Assembly: GCA_964019335.1 (NCBI GenBank)
Contig: OZ025682.1
Span: forward strand, 526,176-590,175
DNA length: 64,000 nt
Origin: Diplonema japonicum
Lineage: Eukaryota > Euglenozoa > Diplonemea > Diplonemida > Diplonemidae
Direction of reading: 5' to 3'
Numbering within the stretch: position 1 is the stretch's first letter; each line of letters opens with the position of its first letter. Of the stretch, positions 42,574 through 54,496 are shown piece after piece. A program made the position numbers and the translations under genes. The notes below the pieces were generated by a model, which was not told the DNA's origin, searched no databases, and saw only the letters and a list, made by a program, of their open reading frames with translations.

Positions 42574-44964
42574 ATGAGGTTTTACAGGTTTTCCCGGCTG
42601 TTTGGTGGTCGCATTTTGATCACAACGGCAGTGTTGTGTTTTTTGTCGATATGTTTGACCGTGCTGGAGGATGATGATCCAGCTTTAATAGCCGTGCCGG
42701 TCTACCCTGTGGCGGAAAACAGGCCTGAAATCAATTTAGATGACGACGAGGAGGACAATCTCGGCGACGTTGACGAGTTCACCCCAGCGAACAGGACAGA
42801 GGCGGCAATATGTTATTTTGTACAGGTATGCCACTGCGAAAAAGTATACTCAAACGCAAACAGGCACACACATGTTCGCAGACAGGCTGGACGTTGTCCA
42901 AGACGCGCGGTATTCATGTTTCTGAAGACGATCCATTGAAGGTACACAAGATACGGCCTGGACTGTGGGGCTCTAGGAGTGTGTCATTAGCTGTCTGCGA
43001 GTACGACAGCAAAGGAGATCTGAAAAAGACGGTGAAGCGGAAATTCGTCAAGCACGACGGCTGCGACATCGTCATCGAAGAAGAGCGAGACGATATCTTC
43101 TTCAAACAGCAAGCTTCCTTTTTGCAGCACAAAAGCAGGTACATTAACGGCTTTTTTGCATTGGAAGCATCCGATTTCCACGGACATTACATCACAGCAA
43201 AGGGTGGGCAGCTGACGCTCGACTCTGAGGACTCGTCGTCTACCTTTAGAGAGGAAGCCAGTTGGCTGTTCGACACTGATGACAAGATAAAGCAAGCGAA
43301 GCATAAAAAAAGGGAATCTATCAGGAGTGGAGTGTACTTGCTGAAGCAGCCTGTCCCCCCTGGCACTGTTGTGCCCAATATTATAGACGACGAGACGACG
43401 TGCGCACGAGAGCACCACGGGTGTTGCGATATTCAAGAGTCGGGATTCGTCACCCCTCAGACAACAGAATTCGGCAAAGCTGACCCTGCAACCACAGATG
43501 TGACAGCTATCATCTTGAGTAGTAAAAACACATTGGGAAAGAGACGACCGTTGCTGAATAGGTGGTTGCTAGGCCCCATCCAGCGAGGGACAATGGCACC
43601 GTGGGCACGGGCCGTCATCTCACTCGATTGCTTTACCGATGACATCGATATCAACTTGATTAAGACCGACTGGGTCGTCGGTCCACTGGGCACGGGACCT
43701 GTTGGGCTTCCTATGATTACCGTTAGGGTGCCCATCGTTACACATTGGACTTTTGAAAAGTATGCATCGCACGCCTCATAGACCGCATGTGCAGGTACCC
43801 CGACGCTTCATGGTTTTTCACAATCGACGACGACACTTTGGTATTCTCGGAGAACGTTGTATGGGCCCTCTCGTGGCTTGATAAGTATGATGCTTTATTT
43901 CATTCCATAACCCTGCAGGCCGCACCAGAATATGTGGTACGTCGGCCACTCGACTGAGTGGCGTATCAAGATCTTCTATCACGGAAGGATGGCTTTCGGA
44001 GGAGGGGGGATCCTGATTTCAAACAAAGGTCGACGTGACTGGATTGATTACTGGCAGGGTGGTCTGACAAATGCCTCCCGATCATGGCTTCTCAGTGGGA
44101 AGTGCTCCCATGATGGAGGTGATGGCACAGTCTGCAGATGCCTGAAGCTGGCAACTGGGGAAACAAACATGTTCACCGACTTCCGAGGCTTCCATCAGTA
44201 CGACATCGTTGGGACTGCATCCATGCTGGATATTATCAAGGATACCTGCCCCAACTGCCCTACGGTATGTTATTTTTTCTTGCGATACAAATGACAGACA
44301 TATGAGCAAGCGGGTCTGTGGCTGGATGACATAGTAAGCCAGCACACATTGTGTACTTTTCACCATCTTTTAGCGATTGCTGAAGGTTCTGTCTTCCCTG
44401 CTACTAACGGTATGACGCTGACACACCATATTGCCCCAAGGTTCGACTACTGGCTTACTGTTCTACGATGCCTACGGTGCGTACCCGTATCACCTTTTGA
44501 TGAAGAGAGTCTGTGGCAGATCGGAGAACAACACACACACTTTGTGCATCAATTTTGGGCATCAGCTACAGGTGTGCTTAATTCTTGTGTTTATTTTCTT
44601 CTTTTTTTTTCAGATTTTCCGAAACACGCTTGAACCTGACGATGCATTTGTATTGCTTGATGCACGTGATGGTACGGATAGGGAGAGACCTACCGAAAAC
44701 CTCATTTACTTGGCTGTGAAATCGCACATCCAAGATGCACAGCTTTGCTCGATGCACTATCAGTTTGGGGGCACGAAAGAGTTCACGACTTACATTGGAA
44801 CCACAGTAGAGCCACGCGCCCTGCATGACCCCCCCTGTGAAGGAGAGGCAACTGTCATAGTTCGGGAGGACACACAGCTCATCATTGACATCACCATGAA
44901 ACAAGAGAATACTAACATAAAGATTATATGGAAGCAAGCCATTACATTTCCGCACAACCACTAG
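42574..44964 (+). CDS. Fringe-like (GT31-type) type II membrane glycosyltransferase
   Basis: Seven exons: 42574-42825, 42864-43759, 43795-43884, 43919-44264, 44298-44409, 44441-44571 and 44614-44964, introns of 31-42 nt; 725 residues. A short cytosolic end and one membrane span (ILITTAVLCFLSICLTV) make a Golgi type II anchor. The catalytic part spells YPDASWFFTIDDDTLVF, with the DDD metal/nucleotide-sugar motif of fringe and core-1 galactosyltransferases, then MWYVGHS and the acceptor-site stretch GRMAFGGGGILIS. TYEQAGLWLDDIV and QYDIVG follow, as in plant DUF604/fringe-like proteins. It probably transfers a hexose onto glycoproteins in the Golgi; donor and acceptor unknown. Each splice junction restores the family frame; the DDD exon is only 90 nt. 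Confidence 0.88.
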
Positions 44965-45060
44965 ACGAGTGTAGAGATGGAGTTTACGACGTTCATTTTG
45001 AACACTTTTTTTTTATGTCTTGCATCTCTGCGTGCGTAGCAACGACATGCATACAGATAG

Positions 45061-47892
45061 ATGATGCGGTCCAAGATCTGGGCAATAGCAGCACTTGTGT
45101 GCTTTTTCTGCGTTGTGAATGTATTCCATCCTGTACCCGAGGAGAGTAGGGTGGAGGCTTCTGAGTTCGCAGAGCGGGGGCAGCAAAAGCTCGTCGCCAG
45201 TGACACCGAACGAAGTGTGACAAAGGCCAATGTGACCACATACGCAAATGGATCGGTGGCCATCAACGGGGTGTTATACAACCCTGGGGGGCATCTCCAT
45301 GACGACTGGGATGAGCTTGCGAAGCCGGGGACATTTGACTTTTATTTGTACGTGTCCCTCGTGCTGACCTGTGTAATTGGAGCAGCACTTGCAGCAGGGC
45401 TAACGATGGGGCTAGTCAGTGTAGACATTATGAAGTTGCACGTAACCCTTGAAGCGGACCTTAGCGATGATGATGAGGCAGAAGAGCGCTTCGAACGTGA
45501 CGCAAAAAAAGAAGAGAACCTCCTTCAAAGAAAACAGGAAATCTTGCAAGGCGGTATCTCCAGTCACGGAGAGCTGGCTGACATCGATGCCGAGCTTCAA
45601 CGGGTGACCCATGAGAGCAGGCTCCGCGACAGGGAAGAACACAATGTCATGAAAGCAGAGAAGCTTAACGCCAACCGCATCCTTCCCGTTGTCGCTCAGA
45701 GGCATCTGCTTCTTGTGACGCTCTTGCTGACCAACGCCGTGGCAGCCGAGTGCATGCCAATCTTCCTTGACAGGATCGTGCCTTCGTGGATAGCTATTGT
45801 CCTGAGTGTCAGCTTTGTGCTCATCTTCGGAGAGATTGTCCCATCGGCTATTTTTACGGGGAAGCACCACCTCAGGATTGCTGCCTTTTTCACACCTCTC
45901 GTGAGAACCTTGATGTTTATCACAGGGCCAATCTCTTACCCGATCAGCAAGATCTTGGACTATACATTTGGTGAAGAGGAGCACGATGCCTACAACAAAG
46001 ATGAACTCAAAGCTTTTATCAGAATGCATGGCCATAGAGAGCAGCACCAAGCTGTGGTGGTCCTTCGCCCGCATCCACAAGACGATCTGCAGCCACCGCA
46101 ACCTCCTTCCAAAGATGAGCTCGAGGAAGCTTATAAAGACGCGAAGATCCTGAACATAGCCGACCAGGACAACCTCCCCGACCCGCATGATGCACGTTTC
46201 TGTGGGACAGACGAGCGTGAGTTCAGAGATTGGCTTGAGAAATTGCTGCAACCGACATCATTCTATCCCGCACATGAGTGGGGAGTACTCATGCATCCTA
46301 TGAGTAGCGAACGAAGGGACATGAACAAAGCAAGAGCACACTTCGGCTTTGCGTCGTCAGAGGACGCAAACCAAGTGTGCGACATCATCAACAGGTCTAT
46401 TGTGGCTGAGGGTGGGGGTGCATGGCTCCACGGATGGGTGAGGGTCGAGGCTGAGGTGGCTGAAAGTTCGCATGCTGTGAGGATGCAGAAGCTAGCCGAC
46501 GACGAGTGTGCCATGCTGTGTGGGGTGATCGGAATCGGGGAGACGCCTGTGGGCGAAGCAGCACATCTTATCGATGACAAGTACGATGACAAGTCATGGA
46601 AGATATTCATGCTCTCGCAGAACACAATTCTCGACAGAGGTGTCTTGGCAGAAGTGATGCGCAGGGGGCATTCAAGGGTTCCCATTTATCAGGTTAACGA
46701 GTTCATTGTGACTATCAAGAGGAGCAGCGATGAGTCGTATGGTATCCATCTCTCGCATCCAGGACCCACGCCCGCTGACCCTGAGCCCACATGGGTATGT
46801 TTTTATTCGTTTACGTGATAAATTCACAGGGATATTGGAACCGCATTGGACACGTCACACCTGACTCGCCTGCTGCACGAGTCAACTTAGACCACACGTA
46901 CTACATCTGCGCAGTGAACGGTGTCCGGTTGAAGAAGTTGGAAGACTTCATGAGGGAAATGGTATGCAACAGGAGCTCTCTCACCCCGCACATAGAAAAA
47001 GACCGATAAAGAAGTGAAGTTGACACTATACAGAGACGATGCTAATGAGAGAAGTATGCATCACAGACTTTGCTAGACACATAAAACAGAGCGTATCTGC
47101 GGCATGCTTCTGGCGAAGAAGCTCCTTGTTATCAGCCCAGAGGATTTCCGCATGGTGGGTGATGTCACAGAGAGGTTCCCTCTTGCTGTAGCACCTGATG
47201 AGACTCTATTGGAGGCACTCTCAAAGTTCAGGCAGGGGGGTTCCCACATGGCCATCGTCACAAACAATCCGGAGGTGTGGATGGGTTTATTCCCATTATT
47301 TTTTTTAAATTACAGATGTTACAAGAGTGTTGGAATAACTATAGAAAAGCGAGGCTTCCGGATCCGGGGCAGATAGGAAAAAAGAAAGGGAAACTGCCGA
47401 AGCAGAATCCTGTAGACTGTTTGGCGTGGGCAGCGCCACTGACTTCAGGGCAAGTAGAGGTACTCGGTATCTTGACGCTGGAGGATGTTTTGGAGGAGTT
47501 CATGGGCGACATCATTGATGAGACTGACATGAAGCACGAATCAGAAGCGGGCCTCAGCCATTCGAAGAAGCAGCGCATCAAGAAGATCACAGCAATGTCA
47601 AACCTAATCCTACGACACGACGAGAGCCGCAGGCGTCCGGTCTCACCCGGTGTAAGATCACCCGCGCCCCATTACGCATCAGGGGTCATCCCCCATCTCA
47701 GGCAGCTTGGTTCCACATCATCCAGCCTAACATCACGTCTTGCACGTGTCAAGTCGTCAAGCACTCATGTAGCCGCTGAGTCGGGACGCTCCATCGCCTC
47801 GTTGGGATCGGTATGCGGAAAGAAAACACCATAAAAACTAACTACAATACCAGGCCCTTCCCACTGAAACGACGCCCTTGATTAAGAGGTAG
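45061..47892 (+). CDS. CNNM/CorC-type metal transporter with a PDZ domain nested in its CBS region
   Basis: Exons 45061-46794, 46830-46961, 46996-47053, 47090-47274, 47316-47810 and 47854-47892; 880 residues. An N-terminal hydrophobic segment (signal or anchor) is followed by the DUF21 membrane domain: GLTMGLVSVDIMKLHV, an acidic charged insert of ~75 residues, RHLLLVTLLLTNAVAAE, then the hallmark FGEIVPSAIF. After a ~170-residue insert of unknown fold comes the CBS pair. The first CBS is split: HSRVPIYQ, then a PDZ domain (IGHVTPDSPAARVNLD, YYICAVNGVRLKKLEDFM), then GMLLAKKLLVISPED. The second ends VEVLGILTLEDVLEEFMGDI. CNNM proteins handle Mg2+ export or its control at the plasma membrane; the PDZ could tether it to a partner. 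All five introns keep frame. Confidence 0.9.
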
Positions 47893-47941
47893 TCCTGTAC
47901 GGTATTCCTACTAGGATATTAACAATTTTCAGTGGCGCAAC

Positions 47942-48694
47942 ATGTTTCTACATATCAGCTTCAGGTTACACAGAATGAACGACATCCTTGCTTTTAATCA
48001 TTTCTATGATATCGACAACGGCTTGGGAATGTGCACGGGTGCTAAGAATAGCATAGGAGGGTACATACAGACTTCGAAGCGAAGGTACTTCGGTGCGTCA
48101 AAGGTGAGCGGTACAAGGTTGGTGTTCAAGAATGACACACCTTGTGATGTGGGGCCTGGGAGCTACGAATTGAAGAGCCTTGCTGACATACAGAAAGCAA
48201 ATATGAATGGTTCCTTTTACAAGTCGAATGTTTCGCGCTTCTCGAAGCTTGAGTGGTCTGTACCACATGACCTGTACAGCAGAAACTCTACCGAGCAGGG
48301 CATCGCACCGATGCCACAGCTGTGCAAAACGGAATGCTACGCAACACCTTCAACTACAGAGCGAATCAAGAAACTGCCGTATGGTAGGTTCGGGAGCAAA
48401 GAGAAGAGGGAGTTCAACACCGTCAGCTGGGCCAACAGTGACCCGCGCTGCTTGAAGCAGCCTTATTACCCCGCGACAACAAAGTGCGATAGGTGTTCTG
48501 TAGATCGTTCCCAGCCCAAGTCCAAGCCTTCTGGTGCAACTCTGCACACAAGCTTCGGAACTGCTTCTGACCGCAAGAGCTTAGACAGTTTCAAGAAAAG
48601 ACAAAAGGATGTCATCCCAGAGGTGTGTTCATTACCTCACTACCATGCATCACAGGACTACTTTGTGTTGCGCTTCGACAGACGAAATCAATAA
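47942..48694 (+). CDS. SHIPPO/ODF3-like (STPGR-repeat) protein
   Basis: Exons 47942-48622 and 48656-48694; 239 residues after removing a 33-nt in-frame intron (GTGTG donor, ATCACAG acceptor). Unspliced reading is also open and would add 11 residues. The motifs CDVGPGSYELKSL and RRYFGASK, and the arrangement of short basic/Pro-Gly blocks, resemble SHIPPO-repeat microtubule proteins of cilia, but only one clear PGSY unit is seen, so this is tentative. Two acceptor-like AGs precede two possible starts, 47942 and 47975; the second would remove 11 residues. Confidence 0.6.
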   Translation: MFLHISFRLHRMNDILAFNHFYDIDNGLGMCTGAKNSIGGYIQTSKRRYFGASKVSGTRLVFKNDTPCDVGPGSYELKSLADIQKANMNGSFYKSNVSRFSKLEWSVPHDLYSRNSTEQGIAPMPQLCKTECYATPSTTERIKKLPYGRFGSKEKREFNTVSWANSDPRCLKQPYYPATTKCDRCSVDRSQPKSKPSGATLHTSFGTASDRKSLDSFKKRQKDVIPEVCSLPHYHASQDYFVLRFDRRNQ

Positions 48695-48748
48695 CTTACA
48701 TTCAGCAGCGGTGCACATCTAACTCCTCACGCAGGCTCCTAACCAAAG

Positions 48749-49285
48749 ATGCTCAGAGGTCTGTACCGAAGCACTCTGCGGGTGAGGGGCAGGTGGTGCT
48801 CTGCGTCGTCGTTTGAGAGCAAATTGACGATGAGCGTAAAGGATGGTGACTTCAGTGCTTGCAGGGATATCATCAAAGAGATGCGTGATACGAGTGTTGA
48901 GCCCACGCCGCGTGTTTACCAGCTGTTGCTGCAGCTGTATGCCGACCAGTACTCGGAGGATCCGGATATGTGTTTTGAAAGCGCAAAGATGACGTTTCAG
49001 AAAGCGAGGTCTAGGGGCTTCACGAAAGATAATGCAGCTATTTGGTCGCTCATGATGTTGACACATTCAAAAGCTCAGGACGCAAGCGCCGCACGTGTGC
49101 TGGATAGGATGCGAGATGATGACGGGGTGCCTGTTCCAAAGGGTTCGATGTATACAGAGGCCTTGAAGATGGCCATTAAAAACGAGTTTCCAAAAAAGCT
49201 TCCACCAGCAGCCTTGAGAAACGACCGTGATTTCAACAAACAGCACCTCAGACAGACGACACCTATGCAGTACTACAGTGACTAG
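48749..49285 (+). CDS. PPR-like protein, probably mitochondrial
   Basis: 178 residues, no intron. The N-terminus MLRGLYRSTLRVRGRWCSAS is an Arg-rich, acid-free mitochondrial presequence. The body has paired helices typical of pentatricopeptide repeats: DGDFSACRDIIKEMRDTSVE, TPRVYQLLLQLYAD, AAIWSLMMLTHSKAQDASAA followed by RVLDRMRDDDGVPVP. PPR proteins bind organellar RNA or act in the mitoribosome; this one is short (about three to four repeats). Preceded by a cgcag acceptor-like site. Confidence 0.78.
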   Translation: MLRGLYRSTLRVRGRWCSASSFESKLTMSVKDGDFSACRDIIKEMRDTSVEPTPRVYQLLLQLYADQYSEDPDMCFESAKMTFQKARSRGFTKDNAAIWSLMMLTHSKAQDASAARVLDRMRDDDGVPVPKGSMYTEALKMAIKNEFPKKLPPAALRNDRDFNKQHLRQTTPMQYYSD

Positions 49286-49355
49286 CAACGTTCCGCTCGC
49301 TGCTGATGTATTCTAAGAAGGACGCGTGACCGCGACATCACTCACAACAGGGAAG

Positions 49356-50734
49356 ATGGATGGGACTGAGGGGCTCACTGACAGGCAGAAGATCCTGCTC
49401 GGGAAGGGAGGAAGCCAGACCCACACGCAGAGTCCAGAGAGCGTTGCATTTGCGAAAGTAGTTGGGCATAATCCGAAGAAGATAGCGATTGGAGTAGCTA
49501 AGCTGTTGATGAAGCAAGGAAAAGAACGAGAAGCGGTGGACGGGATGATACGGCACATCGAGTTTCTGAAGGAGAAGGGCGTGACGCCAGGGCAGCAGGA
49601 GCACAGCAGAAATCATCTTCGAATGTGCTGGAGCATCATCGACACTATGGTGTGCTTCCTGGGGGGGAACTATCCGGTGTTTTTCGCAGTTCATATTGTT
49701 TCACTGGTGGAAAACTACAGTAAAGATATGGACGAGGCCTTCATGTGCGAGATCATCGGAAAGTGGAAGATGATCTTCCCCCCTGATGTCGTGTCCGGCA
49801 TCTATGGCGTGTACCCCGAGGCCTATTGCGCGGGCATGGAGGTCCTGATGGAGGAGTACAACAATACCGCTCTTCCGAAGATTAAAAAGCGCAAACGCAC
49901 CGACCCCTCCCTTTCGTATGGAGAAGCGGAGTTGGAAAGTGAAAACTACGAACAGGCTCTTTCCTATTTCAGAACGTACAGCAGCATCCTCGACTTGTAT
50001 GGAATGTCAGCTACCCCAGCGCTTCTCATATCTAGGTGCACGGCTTTAATAGAACTAGGTGAATACGGACCGGCCATGAACGATGCGCAAGAGCTGGTGT
50101 TCACAAACAATTCGTGGGAAGGGTGGGAGCTCAAGGGGCGCATCTTCCATGAACTCAACGATGTTAAGCAGGCTATCTATTGTATGAAAACGGCGCTAGC
50201 GAAACCTCTTCCGCCCGCAGACACTGATAGACTTAAGCAACGAGTGGACGCTCTAAACCTTGAAGGCCTCATCAAAAGCAGCCCCCCCGAGCTGTTGTAT
50301 CTCCTCCGTACGAAAGCCTCTAACGCCTTCGTCAACCGCAGCTACCACCTCGCCTTGTTTATCTACAAGAAGCTCTTGAGTTTAGACAAGGAAAACCACC
50401 TACTGCATCTTAGTAATCACACAGCTTGCCTCATTCACTTGAAGAAAAATAAGGCGGGGCTACAGCAGGCAGAGCAAGTCGCTTCACAACTCCCAACATG
50501 GCACAAGGGATGGGAGCGGAAGGGCAAGGCACTATTGGGACTGGGCAAGACATCAGAAGCAAAGGTATGTGCATTGAAACGCAAGCCCGTTAACCCCGCT
50601 GACCCTTGGGCCATGGGAAAACGGAAACGTGTTGTCGGACCCCTTAAATCCCCCTACCACAGGATGCTCTGGAGAAAGCGTTATCATTGCAACCTTGGAA
50701 CGAAGATCTTAAGGAACTTGTGGGCAGTCTTTAA
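49356..50734 (+). CDS. TPR-repeat protein
   Basis: Exons 49356-50564 and 50663-50734; 426 residues. The 98-nt intron is among the longer ones in the window, and removing it joins KTSEAK to DALEKALSLQPWNEDLKELV, a textbook end of a tetratricopeptide repeat. Other TPR-type helices include AELESENYEQALSYFRTY, EYGPAMNDAQELVF, KASNAFVNRSYHLALFIYKK and NHTACLIHLKKNKAGLQQAE. The frame reads on past the intron in the unspliced DNA into the next gene, which creates a false 901-residue fusion. Co-chaperone or scaffold role likely; no further domain. Confidence 0.82.
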
Positions 50735-50774
50735 AAGAAAACAGCCTTTTGCATTATTAGCATTCATCATAGGA

Positions 50775-52075
50775 ATGGACATGGGAATTGGTGCGAAACG
50801 AAAAAGGGTGGTGCCTTGCATTGCTGCAATTATATTGGTATTCGTTTTGGTGCAGATCAGCAAGACTTTGGTGCCCACGTATGATTCTGACAAGTACGTT
50901 TTTACTGGTGACGCGAGAATGAAGTGGGAGAAGGCAAGGATTTGGAAATGGCAGCGGGAGATGGGCTGGGTGGTAGGAGCGAATTACGTTCCAGCCACTG
51001 CAATTAACCAGCTGGAGATGTTTCAAGAAGCGACGTGGGACCCGAAGAGAATACGTTTTGAATTGCAGCTTGCCAGCAAGTCTGGCATGAACTGCATGCG
51101 TGTGTTTCTCCATGACCTACTCTTCGAGTCTGACAAGGAAGGCCTGTTCAAAAGGATGAACGAATTCTTATCCATAGCTTCTTTTTTTGACATCAAAATC
51201 CTCTTTGTCCTCTTCGACGCATGCTGGAGGGGAGCTGCCAAGCTCGGTCCTCAGCCCGAGCCGATCCCTTTCACTCATAACAGTGGGTGGCTGCAAAGTC
51301 CGACCCACGCCACCCTTCGGGATGAGAGCAAGTGGGACAAACTCCAAGACTACGTAACGTCTGTGTTGCAAAGATTTAAGGATGACTCCAGAATAGTAGG
51401 ATGGGACCTTTATAACGAGCCCTCGAACTTCGACTTAGATTTCCAACTTATTTCAAAGAAGTTGAATGTTGAGGAGGGCGCCCCTGACGCAAGACACTTC
51501 AGCAAAACAGACAAGCAGACACAAGTTTTGAAGCTTTTGCAGCTCACCTTTCAGTGGGCCCGGGCTGTTGGACCATCCCAGCCCCTCACAACGGCAATAT
51601 GGGGCACTATGACTCCCGACGACATGGATAAGGACTCCCTCAACGCAAAGTTCACGGAGGTGCAGCTCACGAACTCTGATGTGATATCGTTTCACAGCTA
51701 CAGTTCACCTGCAGACATGCAAGTCCTGATTGACAGCCTGCGGAAATTCGACAGACCCATCATGTGCACAGAGTACCTTGCCCGTGGCTATCACTCTACC
51801 ATCTTGGGGAATCTACCTGTGCTTCATAGACAGGGTATCAGCGCTTTCAACTGGGGGCTGTTTGATGGGAAGACCCAGACAGTGGTATGCAACTCAACTT
51901 CATTCACCCACCACAGTATCCGTGGAGCTCTTGGTACAAAACCTTCTCAGAAAAGCCATCTGTCTGGCACCATGATGTATTCAACACAGACGGGATCCCC
52001 TTCAACGCTTCAGAGACTGATCTCATCTTGAAGTTTTCAAAAAAATCCAATAATAAATTATTATACCAGTTCTAA
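50775..52075 (+). CDS. Glycoside hydrolase family 5-like enzyme, bacterial type
   Basis: Exons 50775-51884 and 51917-52075; 32-nt intron; 422 residues. A basic start and a hydrophobic stretch (CIAAIILVFVLVQI) give a signal anchor. The catalytic barrel has WVVGANYVPATAINQLEMFQ, GMNCMRVFLHDLLFE, FVLFDACWRGAAKLGPQPEP, HNSGWLQSP, then DLYNEPSN with the acid/base Glu (~residue 215) and CTEYLARG with the nucleophile Glu (~333), ending with FNWGLFDGKTQTVYPW and VWHHDVFNTDGIPF. From memory, this pattern is closest to bacterial 'cellulase family' GH5 proteins, which suggests lateral transfer; the presence of a spliceosomal intron and normal neighbours shows that it is settled in the nuclear genome. 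Substrate probably a beta-glycan; not readable further. Confidence 0.88.
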
Positions 52076-52326
52076 CCTTTCTCCCTCATTGTCAAGATGA
52101 AGTGTCCTCCGTGATTTTGTTTGTTGCAACTAGAGCAAGTCAGAAATCGTGGGGTATGGCCGAAGGTTCTGACCATAACTAGCCTGCTGCAATATACCAA
52201 GTGTGATACAGGATTGCACTTGTGGCATGGGCATGTGGGTTGGACCTCGTACGTAGTTGCTGAGCATTCATCAGCTATGTATTATTTTGGTTAGTTCGTT
52301 GCTTACTTCTATGCACCCAGGTATAG

Positions 52327-52938
52327 ATGGAGCTCACATTGGATGGAATGAGAGATGTAGTGACAGACATGAAGAGCGCAAACATGGAGCTGGAGATGAT
52401 GATCGATGACTCGATCGAGGTTGGCGAGCAACAGGACTTCACTGACATACTGAACGAGCAGCTGAGGAACACGTCGCTTAAGAACACGAGCAATTTGCAC
52501 ACGAAGATGCAGTCGAAAGCCTTTGTAGGCCGCAGAATAGTTCTTGACAGTGGGAGCGAGGAAAGTGAACCAGAGTTGATTGAGAGTGCAGCACGTCACC
52601 AGCCTACTAATATTGGTGCATTGTGCGCGAGGCTCTCTCAGAATCAGACTCCTGAAGTGCTCAACGAATTAAACACTAAGCGCCTCACCTGCACACGAAG
52701 GCTTCCCAGGCTGCCCTCTTCATTTTCACCCGAACTCCAGGTTCTCACCGATAAGGTGAACTACCCAAATTTGCTGAAGACACAACAGGAGATGGCGACA
52801 AAACGCGTTGAGTCAGACAATGTGTACCGGGAGCTCATGAGAAAGCTGTATCTTTACCAGAACCGCCTGCTCCACAATCTGCCAGAACAGAAATTGTTCA
52901 AGGCGCTTGACTCACCTAAGCGTGCGATAGTACGGTAG
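52327..52938 (+). CDS. Hypothetical protein, partly coiled coil
   Basis: 203 residues, no intron. A helical acidic N-terminus (~1-65) is followed by a Ser/Glu patch (LDSGSEESEPELIES) and a basic helical C-terminus (VYRELMRKLYLYQNRLLHNL). I do not recognise it. The ATG lies six bases after a cacccag acceptor-like site, which supports a real gene. Confidence 0.62.
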   Translation: MELTLDGMRDVVTDMKSANMELEMMIDDSIEVGEQQDFTDILNEQLRNTSLKNTSNLHTKMQSKAFVGRRIVLDSGSEESEPELIESAARHQPTNIGALCARLSQNQTPEVLNELNTKRLTCTRRLPRLPSSFSPELQVLTDKVNYPNLLKTQQEMATKRVESDNVYRELMRKLYLYQNRLLHNLPEQKLFKALDSPKRAIVR

Positions 52939-53045
52939 TATGGTTAGTGGTGACATCTTTCTAGACAGTCATGATGTAGTTTAGATAAGTTACAGTTTTC
53001 TTTATACAGCAATGTTTAGGGTGAAGTCTTTTTCAGGTGACAAGT

Positions 53046-54395
53046 ATGGAAAATGATGACGACGGGAAACTAAGCAGTTTAGAGCAGCTTTTCAGGAGGG
53101 CCATCGAACAGAAGGGAAACACACCAAAGCAATGTCTTGCCAGTGACAGGCTCAACCACGGTTTGCAAGTGTCCGACGATAGCCTGACTGTGACACACTC
53201 CCTGTCAGGTGCCAATGTGGCGGGTGACGCATCGCTGCAGACACAGTGGCCGCTGTCTCTGACGTGTGGTGTCGGGTACTATGAAGTAGTGGTGCACCAC
53301 TGTGGTGTGATAGTCGTAGGTTTAGCCAACCAAGGGTACCCGAATGTGAAGCAACCAGGGTCAAAGAAGCACTCTTGCGGTTATAAATCAGACGATGGAC
53401 AACGTTTTATCAACAATGGTGAGGGTACCTCTTACGGCCCAACCTATACTTCTGGAGATGTTGTGGGGTGCGGTTTCTGCAGCAGAACACGTGATGTGTG
53501 GTTCACAAAGAATGGGGAGCACCTGGGTGTGGCATTCAAGTTCCCAACCCCCGACATCGTTATCGACCACATCTTCCCTACTGTAGGGGTTGAACATGCC
53601 TCAGTATCGGTGAACTTTGAACTCAAATCCATGAAATGGTCTCCACAAGAAGTCATCGCGGAAGAGCGTGCCATGGCTTTGGAAAAGGTGCGCACTATGG
53701 AGCTGCCTACAAAAGACAAGGTATTTCATGTCCTTCACAACGAACACACCACAGACGGCAGATATCGTGGCGTCGTACCTGCTGCACTATGGTTACCATG
53801 ACACGCTGAAGAAGGTGATGGAGATTAATCCAACAGACACGAAGCTGCTGCTACGGAGGAACGATGGCGAAAGACAAGAAGAATGTCAAATAAAATCTAG
53901 CAAGCTTGTCGAGAGAAATACAGTGATACAAAAAATAATGAATGGAGACATCGTGGGTGTCATGGAGTATATAGAGAAGGTTTTCCCGGGGCTGAAGTGG
54001 GACGTATGGCCGTCGCTACTTAGCCAGCTGATTGTCGAGCACATCAAGAATGACACTTTAGAAGAGGCCATCAACGTCACTGCGAGGACTGAGTGCAACA
54101 CAGCTTCGGGTGAACCACATCCTTTAATTTCTGAAGTGCTTGGGCTTCTTGCATACAATGACCCAAGATCTTCGCCTCTTGCCTACCTCTTAGATCAATC
54201 GCAACGCAGAAGAGTTGCCGATCATGTCAACTCCGTTATCCTTTCGTCTTTACAGGTATCCATCTTTTCTTTTTTTTTTTTCCTACTTGCAAACCACAGT
54301 TCCATCCCGAGTCCATTCTTGAATCCTTGCTGAAGCACATTATGGTAATGCCCATCTTGGCTAAGGAGTGCTTTTACCCCATCTCCCTAACTTAG
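53046..54395 (+). CDS. RanBPM-like SPRY-LisH-CTLH protein (GID/CTLH complex subunit homologue)
   Basis: Exons 53046-53720, 53755-54255 and 54300-54395; introns 34 and 44 nt; 423 residues. A SPRY domain (~25-205) carries CGVGYYEVVVHHCGVIVVGL, GYKSDDGQRFINNGEG, GDVVGCGFC and VWFTKNGEHLGVAF. It is followed by a LisH motif (TADIVASYLLHYGYHDTLKK) created by the first splice, and by a CTLH/CRA helical region (IQKIMNGDIVGVMEYIEKVF). This order is that of RanBP9/10 and yeast Gid1, the substrate-receptor scaffold of the CTLH ubiquitin ligase. The last exon is short (31 residues). Confidence 0.92.
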
Positions 54396-54496
54396 AAGTG
54401 CTAACTTGTTCCATACTAAAAAAGTGTTTTTACACCCAGAAAACATTTTTTTTTAATTGATTGCTCCGCCCTGCACCTTTATACAGGCAAACAAAG

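Noticed and set aside
49326-52031. Single 901-aa TPR-GH5 fusion protein
   Set aside because: The frame is open only through a 98-nt intron; splicing gives a proper TPR end and stop at 50734, and GH5 has its own start and signal anchor.
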